A stretch of DNA of 64,000 bases. It comes from Omphiscola glabra. Its lineage: Eukaryota > Mollusca > Gastropoda > Lymnaeidae. The stretch's first letter is position 1. Each line of letters starts with the position of its first letter. This document shows, in pieces, positions 10,138 to 22,441 of this stretch. Made by a program: the position numbers and the translations under genes. The notes below the pieces were generated by a model. That model made no database searches. It saw only the letters and a program-made list of their open reading frames with translations, and was not told the DNA's origin. Location of the stretch: positions 21,249,088 to 21,313,087 of the forward strand of contig OZ024806.1 of assembly GCA_964017045.1 (NCBI GenBank), given 5' to 3'.

Positions 10138-11965
10138 ACTAACTGACTCAATGACAGACCCACTGTCTGATTCTATGACAGACACACTGATTGACTCAAT
10201 GACAGACCCACTGTCTAACTCTATGACAGACCCACTGATTAACTCAATGACAGACCAGGTGACTGACTCAATGACAGACCCACTGACTGACTCAATGACA
10301 GACCCACTGACTGATTCAATGACAGACCCACTGACTGACTCAATGACAGACCCACTGTCTGACTCAATGACAACCCACTGACTGACTCAATGGCAGACCC
10401 ACTGATTGACTCAATGGCAGACCCACTGTCTGACTCAATGACAGACTCACTGACTGACTCAATGACAGACCCACTGTCTGACTCAATGAAAGACCCACTG
10501 ACTGACTCAATGACAGACCCACTCACTGACTTAATGACAGACCCACTGACTGAATCAATGGTTGACCCACTGACTGACTCAATGGCAGACACACTGAGTG
10601 ACTCAATGAGAGACCCACTGACTGACTCTATGACAGACCCAAAGACTGACGCAATGACAGACCCACTGACTGATTCAATGAGAGACCCACTGACTGAATT
10701 AATGACAGACTCACTGATTGACTCAATGACAGACCAACTGTCTGACTCCATGACAGACTCACTGACTGACTCAATGACAGACCCACTGACTGACTCAATG
10801 GCAGAAACACTGAGTGACTAAATGACAGACCCGCTGACTGGCTCAATGACAGACCCACTGTCTGACTCAATGACAAACCCACTGTCTGACTCAATGGCAG
10901 ACCCACTGATTGACTCAATGACAGACCCACTGTCTGACTCAATGACAGACCCACTGTCTGACTCAATGGCAGACCCACTGTCTGACTCAATGACAGACCC
11001 ACTGATTGACTCAATGACAGACCCACTGTCTGCTGACTCAATGACAGACCCATTGATTGACTCAATGACAGACCCACTGTCTGACAATGGCAGACCCACT
11101 GACTGACTCAATAACAGACTCACTGATTGACTCAATGACAGACCCACTGTCTGACTCAATGACAGACCCACTGACTGACTCATGACAGACCCACTGATTG
11201 ACTCAATGGCAGACCCACTGTCTGACTCATTGACAGACCCTCTGATTGACTCAATGACAGACCCACTGTCTGACTTAATGACAAACCCACTGACTGACTC
11301 AATGACAGACCCACTGATTGACTGAATGACAGACCCACTGTCTGACTCAATGACAGACCCACTGACTGACTCAATGACAGACCCACTGATTGACTCAATG
11401 GCAGACCCACTGTCTGACTCAATGACAGACCCACTGATTGACTCAATGGCAGACCCACTGTCGGACTCAATGACAGACACACTGATTGACTCAATGACAG
11501 ACCCACTGTCTGACTCAATGACAACCCACTGAATGACTCAATGGCAGACCCACTGATTGACTCAATAACAGACCCACTGTCTGACTCAATGACAGACTCA
11601 CTGACTGACTCAATGACAGACCCACTGACTGACTCAATGACAGACCCACTGATTAACTCAATGACAGACCTACTGTCTGACTCAATAACAGACTGACTGT
11701 CTGACTCAATGACAGACTCACTGACTGACTCAATGACAGACCCACTGACTGACTCAATGACAGACCCACTGATTAACTCAATGACAGACCTACTGTCTGA
11801 CTCAATGACAGACTCACTGACTGATTCAATGACAGACCCACTGACTGACTCAATGACAGACCCACGATTGACTCAATGACAGACCCACTGACTGACTCAA
11901 TGACAGACCCACTGACTGACTCCATAACAGACCCGCTAGCTGTCTCAATGGCAGACCCCCTGATT
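10138..11965. repeat. 24-bp minisatellite, about 76 copies
   Basis: The unit is actcaatgacagacccactg followed by actg, tctg or attg. The variants often alternate, giving a 48-bp higher-order pattern. As the unit is a multiple of 3, long repetitive frames exist on both strands (SMTDPLTD-like octads on +, VGLSLSQS-like octads on -). They break at each 1-2 bp indel, for example near 11034, 11088 and 11183. This is the largest array in the window. Confidence 0.96.
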
Positions 11966-12188
11966 ACGAGATCTCAAAAACAACGACTTCTATGACGTTG
12001 CTCATGTCAAAGTTAATTCTTGTAATAGTTGCATTTACACGTTTGCTTTGTGTTGTTTTTTTAATTTATTTAATTCAGCTTTTACGTGGACTAAAATAAC
12101 CAGAGTCTGAAATCAAACTTAAGATCGATTAGTTTCGTGATTGTACATAGCTTGACAAACATTGTTTGCTTTATTTGTTTGTTGGTTA

Positions 12189-12376
12189 CAGTGGCGTAGT
12201 GAGGGGGGCAAGGTGGGGGGGGGGATCATGCCCCGGTCGCTACTCACAAAGAGGCGCCTAATGGTATATTTTACTATAATATTGTATGGTTTTCGAATGG
12301 GGGGCGCTAATAAGGTATTAGGGGGCGCTAAAAAGGTATTGTGCCCCGGGCGCGAGTTAAGCTCGCTACGCCACTG
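12189..12376. mobile_element. 188-bp hAT-type MITE with perfect TSD
   Basis: The left end cagtggcgtagtgag is matched inverted by the right end ctcgctacgccactg. The 8-bp direct repeat gttggtta flanks it perfectly at 12181-12188 and 12377-12384. Eight-bp duplications and CAG...CTG termini are the hAT signature. The interior is GC-rich (ggggcgct repeated twice) and has no coding capacity. Confidence 0.92.
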
Positions 12377-12384
12377 GTTGGTTA

Positions 12385-14398
12385 TGTTTATCATGTTTGT
12401 TGCTCAAAAGAAAAAAAAACGTGCACTTTTTATTGTCTCACTAAACAATTAATCTGTTAGACCCTCCTTCAATATCCGTGTCATGACCTGACCGTAATCA
12501 ATGTTAACAGCAAATACGTGAGAGAACTTTCCCTAAGCTTTCTGGAAGACGTCATCAAACGTGATAGACTCAGCGTTGTGCACAATCAAGTCTATCACTA
12601 ATGGGATATTTTAACTAATGGGGGAAAAAAAATTCTTAAAAGAAAAGAGCATAATGTGTTGGAGAATATCATTTCCGCTTTCCTATCATTTGTGGTTGTC
12701 ATGGTTGGCTAAGTAGACTTGGATTGGATGACGTCACCGTGAAACAAGAGGAAAGAAATTATTCAGAGTAAAAGGCATACATTTTATTTTTAAAAACTTT
12801 CTCATTGGGTCTGTTTTGAATAACCCTATTTAACTTACTGGATTCCAGTTTAGAAACAACAAGCATAATTTTAAAACCAACCCAAAGTGGCGAAAGTAGG
12901 CGTCAACCATGGGCGAGCTACTCTGTTTTACATAAAATTTGAACGTAGCCCATTACGCGGCGGTTTGTAGCGTTGGTTCAGAGTCTTGACTTACCTCCCT
13001 TGTCACTTCAGATTACACAAGGAAGACATTTTTTTTTATTATTCAGGTACTTGATAGCGTAAGAAAAGAAAATTAAATCGTGATTTCTGTACCCTCCTCC
13101 ATTATCGCAGCATCTTTGTTGGACGCTGGAAAGGAAAACTCGCTCTGTCCTTATACTGCCTCTCAAAGCTATTCCCCTTGAAACTCCTTTGTGCAACTAT
13201 TTGAAACAGTTTTATACGGCTTAAGTATGTCGCGAGTGCAATTTAATTTTTTTTTTTTTTTTTTTGCGATGAGTGCACCATAGCTCACATCTGGAGACGA
13301 CAAGCGATTGGATAGAATAATGATACGTATAATCGTATCTGTCCACTCCCACTTGATATAATTTTAAATCAATTTTAAACAAATAAAGAGGATCAAAATA
13401 TAGCTCATCCTTACCTACCACCCACACTACACTCTCACATTGTGATTGGGAAAGGATAAAAAAATTCTTGAAGAATCGCGATACACTCCATGCTGACCTT
13501 GACGCCAGCAGGGAGTTCCCACACCCCCCCCCCTTTTTTTTCCACTAACTGTCTTCAGGTGGGATAAAAATATATGTTACCTTCTGGTTCACACTCGCCT
13601 TTGAGCTGACCCCGCTCACGCAGGGACGGAACCATTGGTCTAGAAGCTGGTTTAGGACATGCACGACTTACGTTCTGGACACTAAACACATTGGCTTCCC
13701 TAAAGGGAGCTTTGACATCTAATAAGGCGTCCAATGTTTTAGTCGAAATGCGATGTGTGTAATTATTTGCAGAAGATGTCGCTTCTGTTATTTAGGTTAG
13801 TCAGGAAGAAGGCCATTTGATAAGTTCAGTGAACATCTTCGTGATATTGAACACGTTTCCTACCGTTAAATGTTGTCTGTAAAGTTAATATGTTTAAGAT
13901 TTGGTACGTTTGCTGAACGCTGCTTAGCAAAGGACTGTGAACGAGCATAAAACTAATAAAAGGAAAATCAATAGCATAATAGAGATATTAAAAATATTCA
14001 ATTTAGTTATATTTTTTTATATATAAAAATTATAAATCAAAATGACAAAATAAAAATTATTAGATTTTAAAGCAAGTGAAAAAGTAAAATTCTATAAATA
14101 AAGAAATATTATTATATAAGAACACAAAGAGTACAATCTTGAAAATATTTAGGGCTCCTATTAATATTTCTAATGTCTAGGAAAATTATCAATCTTCTAT
14201 CTCTCTCTCTCTCTCTGAATGTGAGACAAGTGGTGGACACACCATCTCTGCAATCAAGGAGCGACGTGAATGCACAGGTTTCATTATAATACATGTAAAA
14301 TAATCATCTGCTTTCTTTGAACCTTGTCACATGACCCCCAACAGTTTAAAGTGTCCTTTTTAAAAAAAATGCGTTGATCTTCGTTAATCCATTGGATT
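12385..14398. other. About 2 kb non-coding, no gene seen
   Basis: Mixed AT-rich sequence with a poly-T run near 13245-13265 and a (CT)n run near 14200. Open frames of 60-68 codons at 13008-13196, 13221-13427 and 14112-14294 (all -) show no recognisable motif. Confidence 0.55.
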
Positions 14399-14406
14399 AG
14401 GTCTTG

Positions 14407-14584
14407 CAGAGGTTGGAGGGAGGATAGACGACCCTAGGCGCCAGTCTAGTTAGGGGCGCCAAAATATGCTTTGATATTATTTTATTGATGAAAATTATGG
14501 GTTCGAGAGTTGAAAAAAAAAGAAAAGGAGGCGCTTTAAAATGAATCTTGTCCCCGGGCACAAAACACTCTAGCTACGCCTCCG
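14407..14584. mobile_element. 178-bp hAT-type MITE with perfect TSD
   Basis: The 8-bp direct repeat aggtcttg lies at 14399-14406 and 14585-14592. The element starts cagaggttggaggg and ends ctagctacgcctccg, imperfect inverted ends of the same kind as the element at 12189-12376. Ggcgcc blocks lie inside. No coding capacity. Confidence 0.88.
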
Positions 14585-14693
14585 AGGTCTTGCGACATCA
14601 GTATATGAGACAGTTCAGTACCGATGCCTTAATGTTTCATGATCAGGCTTTTAAATAGTGCAAACAACATATTTCCATCCGATTATATAAGTT

Positions 14694-15200
14694 AGTTTAA
14701 CCCAATAACGATTATATATATTTACAATTAACCCAATAAAGATTACATATTATTATTATTATTATTATTATAAGACGTTTTTAAAGCGTAGTACCCCAAC
14801 CTAGGGCTGGGCTCACCACGCTGTACATAGAATTTAACAACCATAAGCGTGAACTTAAAAATTAACATACATGAATTAAATAAAACAAAACAAATGTGTA
14901 TTCGCCCAACCATTCCATAACTTTTTAAATGTCAAGCCATGGACTGCACCCAGCAGTATCGTCAATCGGTCAGATGGGGAATCAGTCAGGATATATTAAA
15001 AATTAAACAAATAAAGATTTTATATATATAAACAATTAGCCCAAAAAAGATTATATATATTAATATTAGCCCAATTTAGATTTTATACATTAACAATTAT
15101 CCCAATAAAGATTGCATATTTTAACAATTAACTCAACAAATATTATATATATTAACAATTAACTCAACAAATATTATATATATTAACAATTAACACTGTA
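14694..15200. repeat. 31-bp AT-rich array, interrupted
   Basis: Units containing ttaacaattaactcaac and a tatata tail are spaced exactly 31 bp at 15121, 15152 and 15183, with more diverged units on either side. Similar units lie at 14694-14745, so the array is split by the insert at about 14746-14995. Confidence 0.75.
14746..14995 (-). mobile_element. Retroposon 3' end with (ATT)n tail
   Basis: An (ATT)n run at 14748-14771 borders sequence including ccaacctagggctgggctc. Reverse-complement sequence of the same family occurs at about 29128-29185, where tgagcctagcccgaggcttg is seen. Two copies in opposite orientation plus a simple-repeat tail suggest a LINE or SINE 3' end. No coding part is visible. 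Confidence 0.5.
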
Positions 15201-15959
15201 AAGTTTAAAGAAAGTATAATATTAAAAGGAAAAAAAATGCCTTCACATTCTATCATCATGCTCAGATATAAGATTGTTAAAAATAAGTCAATCAAATAAA
15301 AGATGTATCGATTGGTTTCTATGTCGGGGAACTACGTCTGTGTTCTATGTCTTGGTTTCAATGACATGCTAAGACCGACAAAGGGCGACGAAACCTGTCT
15401 AAAACCGGCATTGTCTATAAAAACGCCTACTGTTAAAAATCGAGACTAAACTAAGTGTTACCCTAGCAAACTGAATATCTTGACAAGAAGAAAGAACTGT
15501 TTAATAAATCTTTCTTTGATCTGGAATTTTAACACCCTCCAATTATTTTTATTTCTAATTTAAAAACCGTCCTCCACTCCCCCTCCTCCTACCCCCCCCC
15601 CCCCCGCACCCCACTCTTTCATCTCCAAGACAAACAGAGCTTCAGCTTGTCGTTACTACAAACGGAGATAACTCATCTAATTTTAACATTTAAACATTTT
15701 TTATTCAGTTATCGTTCCGTGTCTCCTGATGGGAAAAGGACAAACAATTTTTTTTTTTTTACATTTACAGCTTACCTTCCCACTAGGACACTGTGTACTG
15801 TTTCCCCATTGCTAAAATGTTTAATACTCAAGACCTCACGAAGTGCACTCGGTGAAATCAAGGAAGATAGAAACATGAATAGAAATGTTCTTCATCGTGC
15901 AATCAATTTTTACATCATTTATATTAATTTTGCTTTTGCTTGTGTGTTTCTTTGATGCA
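15201..15959. other. Non-coding stretch, no gene seen
   Basis: AT-rich, with a poly-C run near 15592-15605. The 102-codon frame 15647-15955 contains a poly-T run and no domain, so it is not called. Confidence 0.5.
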
Positions 15960-15984
15960 AAACTTTTGAAAGGCTAATAGACTC

Positions 15985-16070
15985 ACTTTTCGTAATCCCA
16001 TCGAGCTGAAACTTGGCACACAGACTCGTTGCCGATGACAACTCTTTTATTAAAGAAGAATCCCGTTTTT
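15985..16070 (+). mobile_element. Dispersed repeat family, copy 1
   Basis: Sequence containing ggctaatagactcac and then cagactcgttgccgatgac matches, with moderate divergence, 41650-41730 (ggctaattgactcac ... tagacttgtggtcgatgac). The two copies are about 25 kb apart and no coding part is seen. The class is unknown. Confidence 0.55.
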
Positions 16071-16459
16071 TCACGACGGTAACAGCCTAGAGTGTCTTTT
16101 TACAGAATTGTTTATTAATCTCATTAAAAAAAATATACCCACTTTACTTTTACCAAAGTAAAAATTAAAATATATTTTCAATTTTTGACAGAAAATCTTA
16201 ACCCATCTCCATTTTTCAAAATTAATTGTTCACGTGTGTAAAATTATTTGGTTTTGATATTCATGGATATACTTATGTAAAATGTACCCACGTTTTGATA
16301 ATGCCATTGACTTTCTTAATTGGTAAACATATTTTTAGTTGTAAAAAATAAATGTAATCTCTTTTTCAAAACTGTAATATCTTTGGATTTAAAGATATTA
16401 TCACCAATGTAAAAATCTAGATTAATTAGACACGAAAAATATGTGTCAATATAACAATA

Positions 16460-17250
16460 TTGTTAAGCTTTAATAATAATTTGACATATTACACAATTAA
16501 ACGTTTCCGCACATGCCCTCATCAGTACAACAACAAAACATTTAAATAAGTATACATTAAATATGCATGATATATATACAAATATCCTAACTAAAAAAAG
16601 ACAACAAATAAGAGTGGGCTCAAAAACCAGACAGAAACAAAACAAAGAAGAATGGAAAGGAAGTGAAAGGAAAACCAAACAGGAAAAAGACATGGCAGTT
16701 ACGTAAAATTGTGGATTTGGTTTATCCCGTATCGAGTCAACGTACCAAATCTTGTTATTAATATATTCTCCATACATATCCTATCCGTGTGTTACTAGTA
16801 TACAGTATACCAGTAACTGCGGTGTCTAAAAATCCATCATCGTTAGTGCTATTGAAATGTTTGGAGACCGGACACAGAGTTTGTTTATTTATGTACCGGT
16901 ATCCAAGGCGATGACCTGTCTCTCGTACGTATAATTTACCACTCTTTTTACAAAGGATGATGTAAATCACGTTGCGACTAGTGCAGGTAAAGCCATCTTT
17001 ATTCTGAATATTTCCAGAGGGAAAGTGATCTTATCAACTTTATTCACGTAAGGACATGTGTTACAACGGCTACGGTTGCAACTTTTGGTGTCTTTATGTG
17101 CTTTAATAGCAGGGAGGTGGCATCTAAGGCTCTTGTCCCTCCAGAAAGTGAAAAGAGGAGGTTTTCTGAAACTCTTATCGGTGACAGGGTCTGTCATAAG
17201 AATTGAGCGGTTTTTCAGAAACAGAAAACGATCTTTAAGGTTATGAAGAT
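16460..17250 (-). mobile_element. Penelope-like GIY-YIG remnant
   Basis: Read on the minus strand from about 17250, the translation has a conserved pre-endonuclease segment (FRKPPLFTFWRDKSLR), then a CX4-5CX2C zinc-type motif (CNRSRCNTCPYV), then after a frameshift the start of a GIY-YIG nuclease (IYIILCKKSGKLYVRETGHR) and a later HFN motif. This order is typical of Penelope-like retroelements that carry an endonuclease. A canonical glycine just before the ETG motif is replaced by arginine (YVRETG against the usual YIGETG). Frameshifts and stops at about 16970 and 16770 show it is dead. Further 3', the strand reads tgatgagggcatgtgcgg near 16512, like known Penelope 3' tails. The reverse transcriptase part is not recognisable. 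Confidence 0.75.
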
Positions 17251-17640
17251 AACAAATTTAAATAAAATTAGACCTATCCCAAATGTCAGAATGAGTAGCT
17301 TTAAAAGAATCATGTCTTGTTACACCTTTAACTCGAGTGACTGCTGCTTTTAAAATTTTCTCATGTAGAAATGTACACCTATTTTCTATCGTCGAAATGT
17401 ATGTGCCTAAGAAAATTAATTATTTATCATATTCATTCCTTTATAATAGAGCAGTCTTGTGCTGTCTGGGGCACACAAAAAAGTATCGAATACCCCCCCC
17501 CCCCCCAAACCCCCACAACTTTAATAAAAATTAATAATATCATCCACGTGATCGCAGGCCCCTACGTAGGCATAGACACATGTTTGCACCGATGGTTTGT
17601 TCTTATTTGGATGACTGATAAGTGAATTAATGAATGACAT
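17251..17640. other. Non-coding stretch
   Basis: May still include decayed Penelope-like sequence on the minus strand. A poly-C run lies near 17492-17506. No gene seen. Confidence 0.4.
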
Positions 17641-17679
17641 TAGACTATGGGAATTGATAGAACATTACAGCGTCATGTA

Positions 17680-18888
17680 GCAATGATTGATGTGTGGTAA
17701 AGTCCTCAACACAGAAGGTGTAATGAGCACTGTAACACAAGCTTTCAGCTTTATCAGAGCCAAAGGTTTAAGTCACCGCCAGTTGTATTCTTTTTTGCAG
17801 GAAATAGCCTCAGAGCTCGGCGACATGACTCATCATTTGAGGAGTCCAATAATTAATTGCAAACCCAGCTAAGTGACTTCTTTTTGATTTAGAGAAAAAT
17901 GAGTTTTTGTAGATTAATTTGTATAGCAAATGTAGCATTTATATATTTTTTTAATTTTAGACTTACATAAAGCTTTTAAATCATTAAATACACAAAATAC
18001 TGTACATTGACACTTAAGTAACCAGCCAAGATAGATAACTCATTTATTTAAAAAGTGACTCAGCAGTGTTTGCAATTGGACTCATTTAATAGATGTGGTG
18101 GCCTAGTTGGGGTAAATTTCTTAGAAGCTATTTCCAGCTGATCGAGGAATCCTGTCAATTCCTGGACACGAAAGAAAATGTTTCCACCGGGTTTTTCGGA
18201 ATAAAAAGTGGAAATGTGTGTGGGCGTTTCTGTCTGACATAACCACTCATCTCAACGACTTGAACCTGCGGCTCAAGGGACGGGGCCACTTGATCACTGG
18301 TATGCATGATGCAGTGAAGGCATTTCAAGGGAAGCTGCGCTTATGGCAGGCACACATGCAACAATGCAACTTATCTCATGTTTCTTGTTGCCAAGCAATG
18401 TTGAACGAAGTCAACGCTATGGTGTTTCCCAATTCCTGAAAAAATAATCTTACACGGCATTTTAGTGACTTAGAAGCACAGACATGTAATTTCGAACTGT
18501 TTCGTAACCCATTTGTCATAGACGTGGAAACTGCACCTGTAAATTTGCAGATGACGGTAATAGCGCTGCAGCGTAATGGGGAACTAAATGCAAAGTACGA
18601 AAAAGTGGGGCAAGCAGAGTTCACTCCATCATGAGAATCTAAATGAAACAGAGCATTACTTCAAACGAAAACGAACTTGTAGCCAAGAAAATGTGAAACA
18701 TCCAGATCTGACAAGTTGACATAAGAGGGAAAATAGGTATACCAATAACCTTATTTTACTCTTTTAATTTATATTAATGTTTAAAAAAGATTTATTTTCC
18801 GCTTATTGAATGTTTATCCGGTTCGGCCCGCAACCTTAAGTGTGATTTGAGTTTTGGCACCCTGAGCGATTTGAGTTTGACACCCCAT
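17680..18888 (+). mobile_element. Decayed hAT transposase (GTF2IRD2/ZBED type)
   Basis: Fragments of one transposase occur in order. At 17687-17872 the reading includes FIRAKGLSHRQLYSFLQEI and SELGDM. After a gap comes WGKFL near 18115, then at 18218-18439 WAFLSDITTHLNDLNLRLKG and AVKAFQGKL. From 18441 to 18634 comes HFSDLEAQTCNFELFRNPF, ending QRNGELNAKYEKVG before a stop. These match the hAT transposase type from which vertebrate GTF2IRD2, FAM200 and similar genes derive. AT-rich sequence at 17875-18085 interrupts it, and frameshifts occur near 18195 and 18440. At 18872-18886 the sequence gagtttgacacccc looks like the right terminal inverted repeat of that family. I could not place the left end. 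Confidence 0.82.
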
Positions 18889-20496
18889 AATATAGCCGTG
18901 CTAAAAATTAAAATTCATTTTAATGTCCATTTTGTCTTCATTTAAACATATACAGTGTAATACGTTTAACGCGAAAACGTTTAGCCTGAAAATTCGGTGA
19001 ACACAAAATATAATGCGATCCCCACAAAATATTCGGCATTTTCATACATTTCTTTTCTTTTAATACAAAACAAAAATCGAATGAGTAAAATAAGTATACT
19101 TGCCGACGAGAATGTAGAGGTGTCTGATATAAACAAAAGAAGCGGTGTCTCGTATGAAAGCAGGCTAACTCGACTTTGAAATACCGACACGAAAGGCATA
19201 GGGAGAGCCGTGAGTTAAGACGACAATGTTTATCTGAATGAAATGAACTATACAATGAACGATATCGAACAATTTGCTGACAATTTGATGCTAAAAAAGA
19301 CAATAAAAAAAATGATCAGATTATTTTCAAAAAAATCAATGTTCTCGTTTTTTTAATATCTCAAAAAAAAGTAAATCATTAACGTTTATTAGGTTTTTAT
19401 TAATATTTTTATTCGTTTTATTATTTTTCATTAAATGCCTATATACATATATGTGTATGTACATTAATGTATAATAATTTGAAATGTAAATAGTGTTTCT
19501 AATATGATGTACTCTAATAAATGTAGTTTTGGTGAGTATATATTTTTTTATTGTATGCATCTTTTAACACAAAGAAATATTTCGGTCCCCTCAGTTTAGT
19601 GTTAAACGATTTTCACTATAGTAATAATTTTTTTTTCCTCTGAGATTATAACGCAGAGGAAAATTTCAAACAAGGCACTTTTTTTTTTAATTTGCTTGAA
19701 AATTATTTTAATTATTTTTAAAATGTAGTAATAAAGTTTTATTTCTCCAAAGCCTCATAATGTGAAAATGGTTCCTCTCAATGTATCATGTTAATAATTC
19801 CTTTTTTAAATATTAAAAATTCTAATTTCACAAAAACATTTATAGAAAAGAAGTTTTTAAAATAAAATTTGAGCCATGTCTCGGGATGTTACTTTTTAAT
19901 ATTTTAAAAACAAAAAAAAATAATAATCAATAATTTTTAAAAATAATGTTTTTTATTTCATTTTTACAATGAAATGGCGATGCAAATAAAATAGAAATTA
20001 TATTTTTGTTTTAAAAAAAAATAAAAATTCGATCACACTTTGCCAGGAGGTTTCTGGGTAATAAATCTCATTGCATGTCATTGAACCTGAGCCAAAAGCT
20101 GGGTGCGGGTCAAGCGCATTTACATCTAAATAAGACATCTAACATCTCTAGAGATTTACTAACGCAACAGGAATGAAACAAACATTAAATTTTAAATCTT
20201 TGAGTAAAAGGTTGGCTACCGATATCACCTTTTGGTAACGGGGCAACTAGTGACTTAGACTGTGGTATATAGTTTATTGTAGACTTCTTTTACAAATACC
20301 TTCTCAGTGTAATACTCATGCCGTCCATTAATATACGAATGACACGCAAAATAGTTGAAAAACAAATACTTTGATTTAGATTATTTAAGATATTTCCTAA
20401 GTGGGATTTAGTTTAGATTTAGATTTTTTCCCCATTTTAAAATGATATATCCCATATTCTAACGATATTTTATTTTTTTTTCATTAACGACAGAAA
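18889..20496. other. AT-rich non-coding stretch, 1.6 kb
   Basis: Very AT-rich with many homopolymer runs. The 121-codon minus frame 18938-19303 has no recognisable domain or splice structure, so it is not called. Confidence 0.5.
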
Positions 20497-20700
20497 TTTT
20501 TTGACCAGTTGCGCTGGACAGCACATCTTGAGAGGATGTCAGATTGTAGAGCGGCAAAGGTGATCGACGGGCAGAAACCTAGGAGCAGACCAAGTCTGAG
20601 ACCACTTGGATGCGGAAAGTCATGGATCGATCAGAATGGAAGGATATGTTAGAGCAGGCCAGGGGCCTACAAGGGCTGTAGCGCCGATGATGCTGATTAT
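20497..20700 (+). mobile_element. LINE 3' end (RT C-terminal tail)
   Basis: The reading includes fragments of the form RGCQIVERQR / DCRAAKV, then GRNLGADQV-like and EWKDMLEQARGLQG-like pieces in shifting frames. The arrangement GH-ERM-D-RAAK, RSRGRP, WKD--EQARGLQGL followed by stops is common at the C terminus of molluscan non-LTR retrotransposons. Several frameshifts are present. Confidence 0.6.
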
Positions 20701-20980
20701 GTGCTTTTTAGCCTAAATAAAACGCACATTTTGCGTTAAAATATATGAAAGTTTAACGGGACAAACGCGCTTAATTAAATTAAAATTGTGCGTTTTACTC
20801 TCGATTTGCATTAAAGAGTGTAATCATTAATCATTTAATTATTTCAACATCTCATTATTTTTTTTGTCCTTGCATTTTTGTCAATTGATTTTCAACCATG
20901 AGTTGCGCTGGTTATATAAGTATATTGGCGGGTGTGTTAGAGTCCCGCTGTCCTACTGATTATAAACCCAACAATTAGTT

Positions 20981-22236
20981 ATTGCACCAATCATTGTCCA
21001 TACCACCGACATACCGCATATAGATGTGTGTAGCACCAATCATTGTCCATACCACCGACATACCGCATATAGATGTGTGTAGCACCAATCATTGTCCATA
21101 CCACCGACATACCGCATATAGATGTGTGTAGCACCAATCATTGTCCATACCACCGACATACCGCATATAGATGTGTGTAGCACCAATCATTGTCCATACC
21201 ACCGACATACCGCATATAGATGTGTGTAGCACCAATCATTGTCCATACCACCGACATACCGCATATAGATGTGTGTAGCACCAATCACTGTCCATACCAC
21301 CGACATACCGCATATAGATGTGTGTAGCACCAATCATTGTCCATACCACCGACATACCGCATATAGATGTGTGTAGCACCAATCACTGTCCATACCACCG
21401 ACATACCGCATATAGATGTGTGTAGCACCAATCATTGTCCATACCACCGACATACCGCATATAGATGTGTGTAGCACCAATCATTGTCCATACCACCGAC
21501 GTACCGCATATAGATGTGTGTAGCACCAATCATTGTCCATACCACCGACATACCGCATATAGATGTGTGTAGCACCAATCATTGTCCATACCACCGACAT
21601 ACCGCATATAGATGTGTGTAGCACCAAACACTGTCCATACCACCGACATACCGCATATAGATGTGTGTAGCACCAATCATTGTCCATACCACCGACATAC
21701 CGCATATAGATGTGTGTAGCACCAATCATTGTCCATACCACCGACATACCGCATATAGATGTGTGTAGCACCAATCATTGTCCATACCACCGACATACCG
21801 CATATAGATGTGTGTAGCACCAATCATTGTCCATACCACCGACATACCGCATATAGATGTGTGTAGCACCAATCATTGTCCATACCACCGACATACCGCA
21901 TATAGATGTGTGTAGCACCAATCATTGTCCATACCACCGACATACCGCATATAGATGTGTGTAGCACCAATCATTGTCCATACCACCGACATACCGCATA
22001 TAGATGTGTGTAGCACCAATCATTGTCCATACCACCGACATACCGCATATAGATGTGTGTAGCACCAATCATTGTCCATACCACCGACATACCGCATATA
22101 GATGTGTGTAGCACCAATCATTGTCCATACCACCGACATACCGCATATAGATGTGTGTAGCACCAATCATTGTCCATACCACCGACATACCGCATATAGA
22201 TGTGTGTAGCACCAATCATTGTCCATACCACCGATA
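20981..22236. repeat. 49-bp minisatellite, about 25 copies
   Basis: The unit runs accgcatatagatgtgtgta then gcaccaatcattgtccatac then caccgacat, 49 bp. Most copies look identical; a few carry cactg for cattg or a single change. Such uniformity implies recent amplification. Since 49 is not a multiple of 3, the minus-strand frames cycle through three peptides (HLYAV, IYMRY, DWC). Confidence 0.96.
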
Positions 22237-22441
22237 TACTGTGTATTTGTATGGCATCTTTCCGTCTACAAGAGACGATAGATTTATCTTCTCTGGTTGC
22301 AGCTCTTTGTGTGGCTAGTGAGACCGATCCTCGATGATCGATATACTGTGTATAGAGATAGCAAACTGTGTGTAGCACCAATCACTGTCCTTACCACCAA
22401 ACGGCTGTCAATCGCTAATGCAACAAATCTCAGCGTGAAAA
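22237..22441. other. Transition between two arrays
   Basis: Contains two copies of gatatactgtgta (about 22229 and 22338) and a diverged partial 49-bp unit near 22365-22397 (gtgtgtagcaccaatcactg). It links the 49-bp array to the 20-bp array. Confidence 0.6.

Noticed and set aside
10151..11532. Several long repetitive open frames on both strands
   Set aside because: Made by the 24-bp minisatellite; each breaks at indels in the array, and no start, splice or signal feature supports them.
18938..19303. 121-codon minus-strand frame
   Set aside because: AT-rich, no domain, and it lies just beyond the end of the hAT remnant; no supporting structure.
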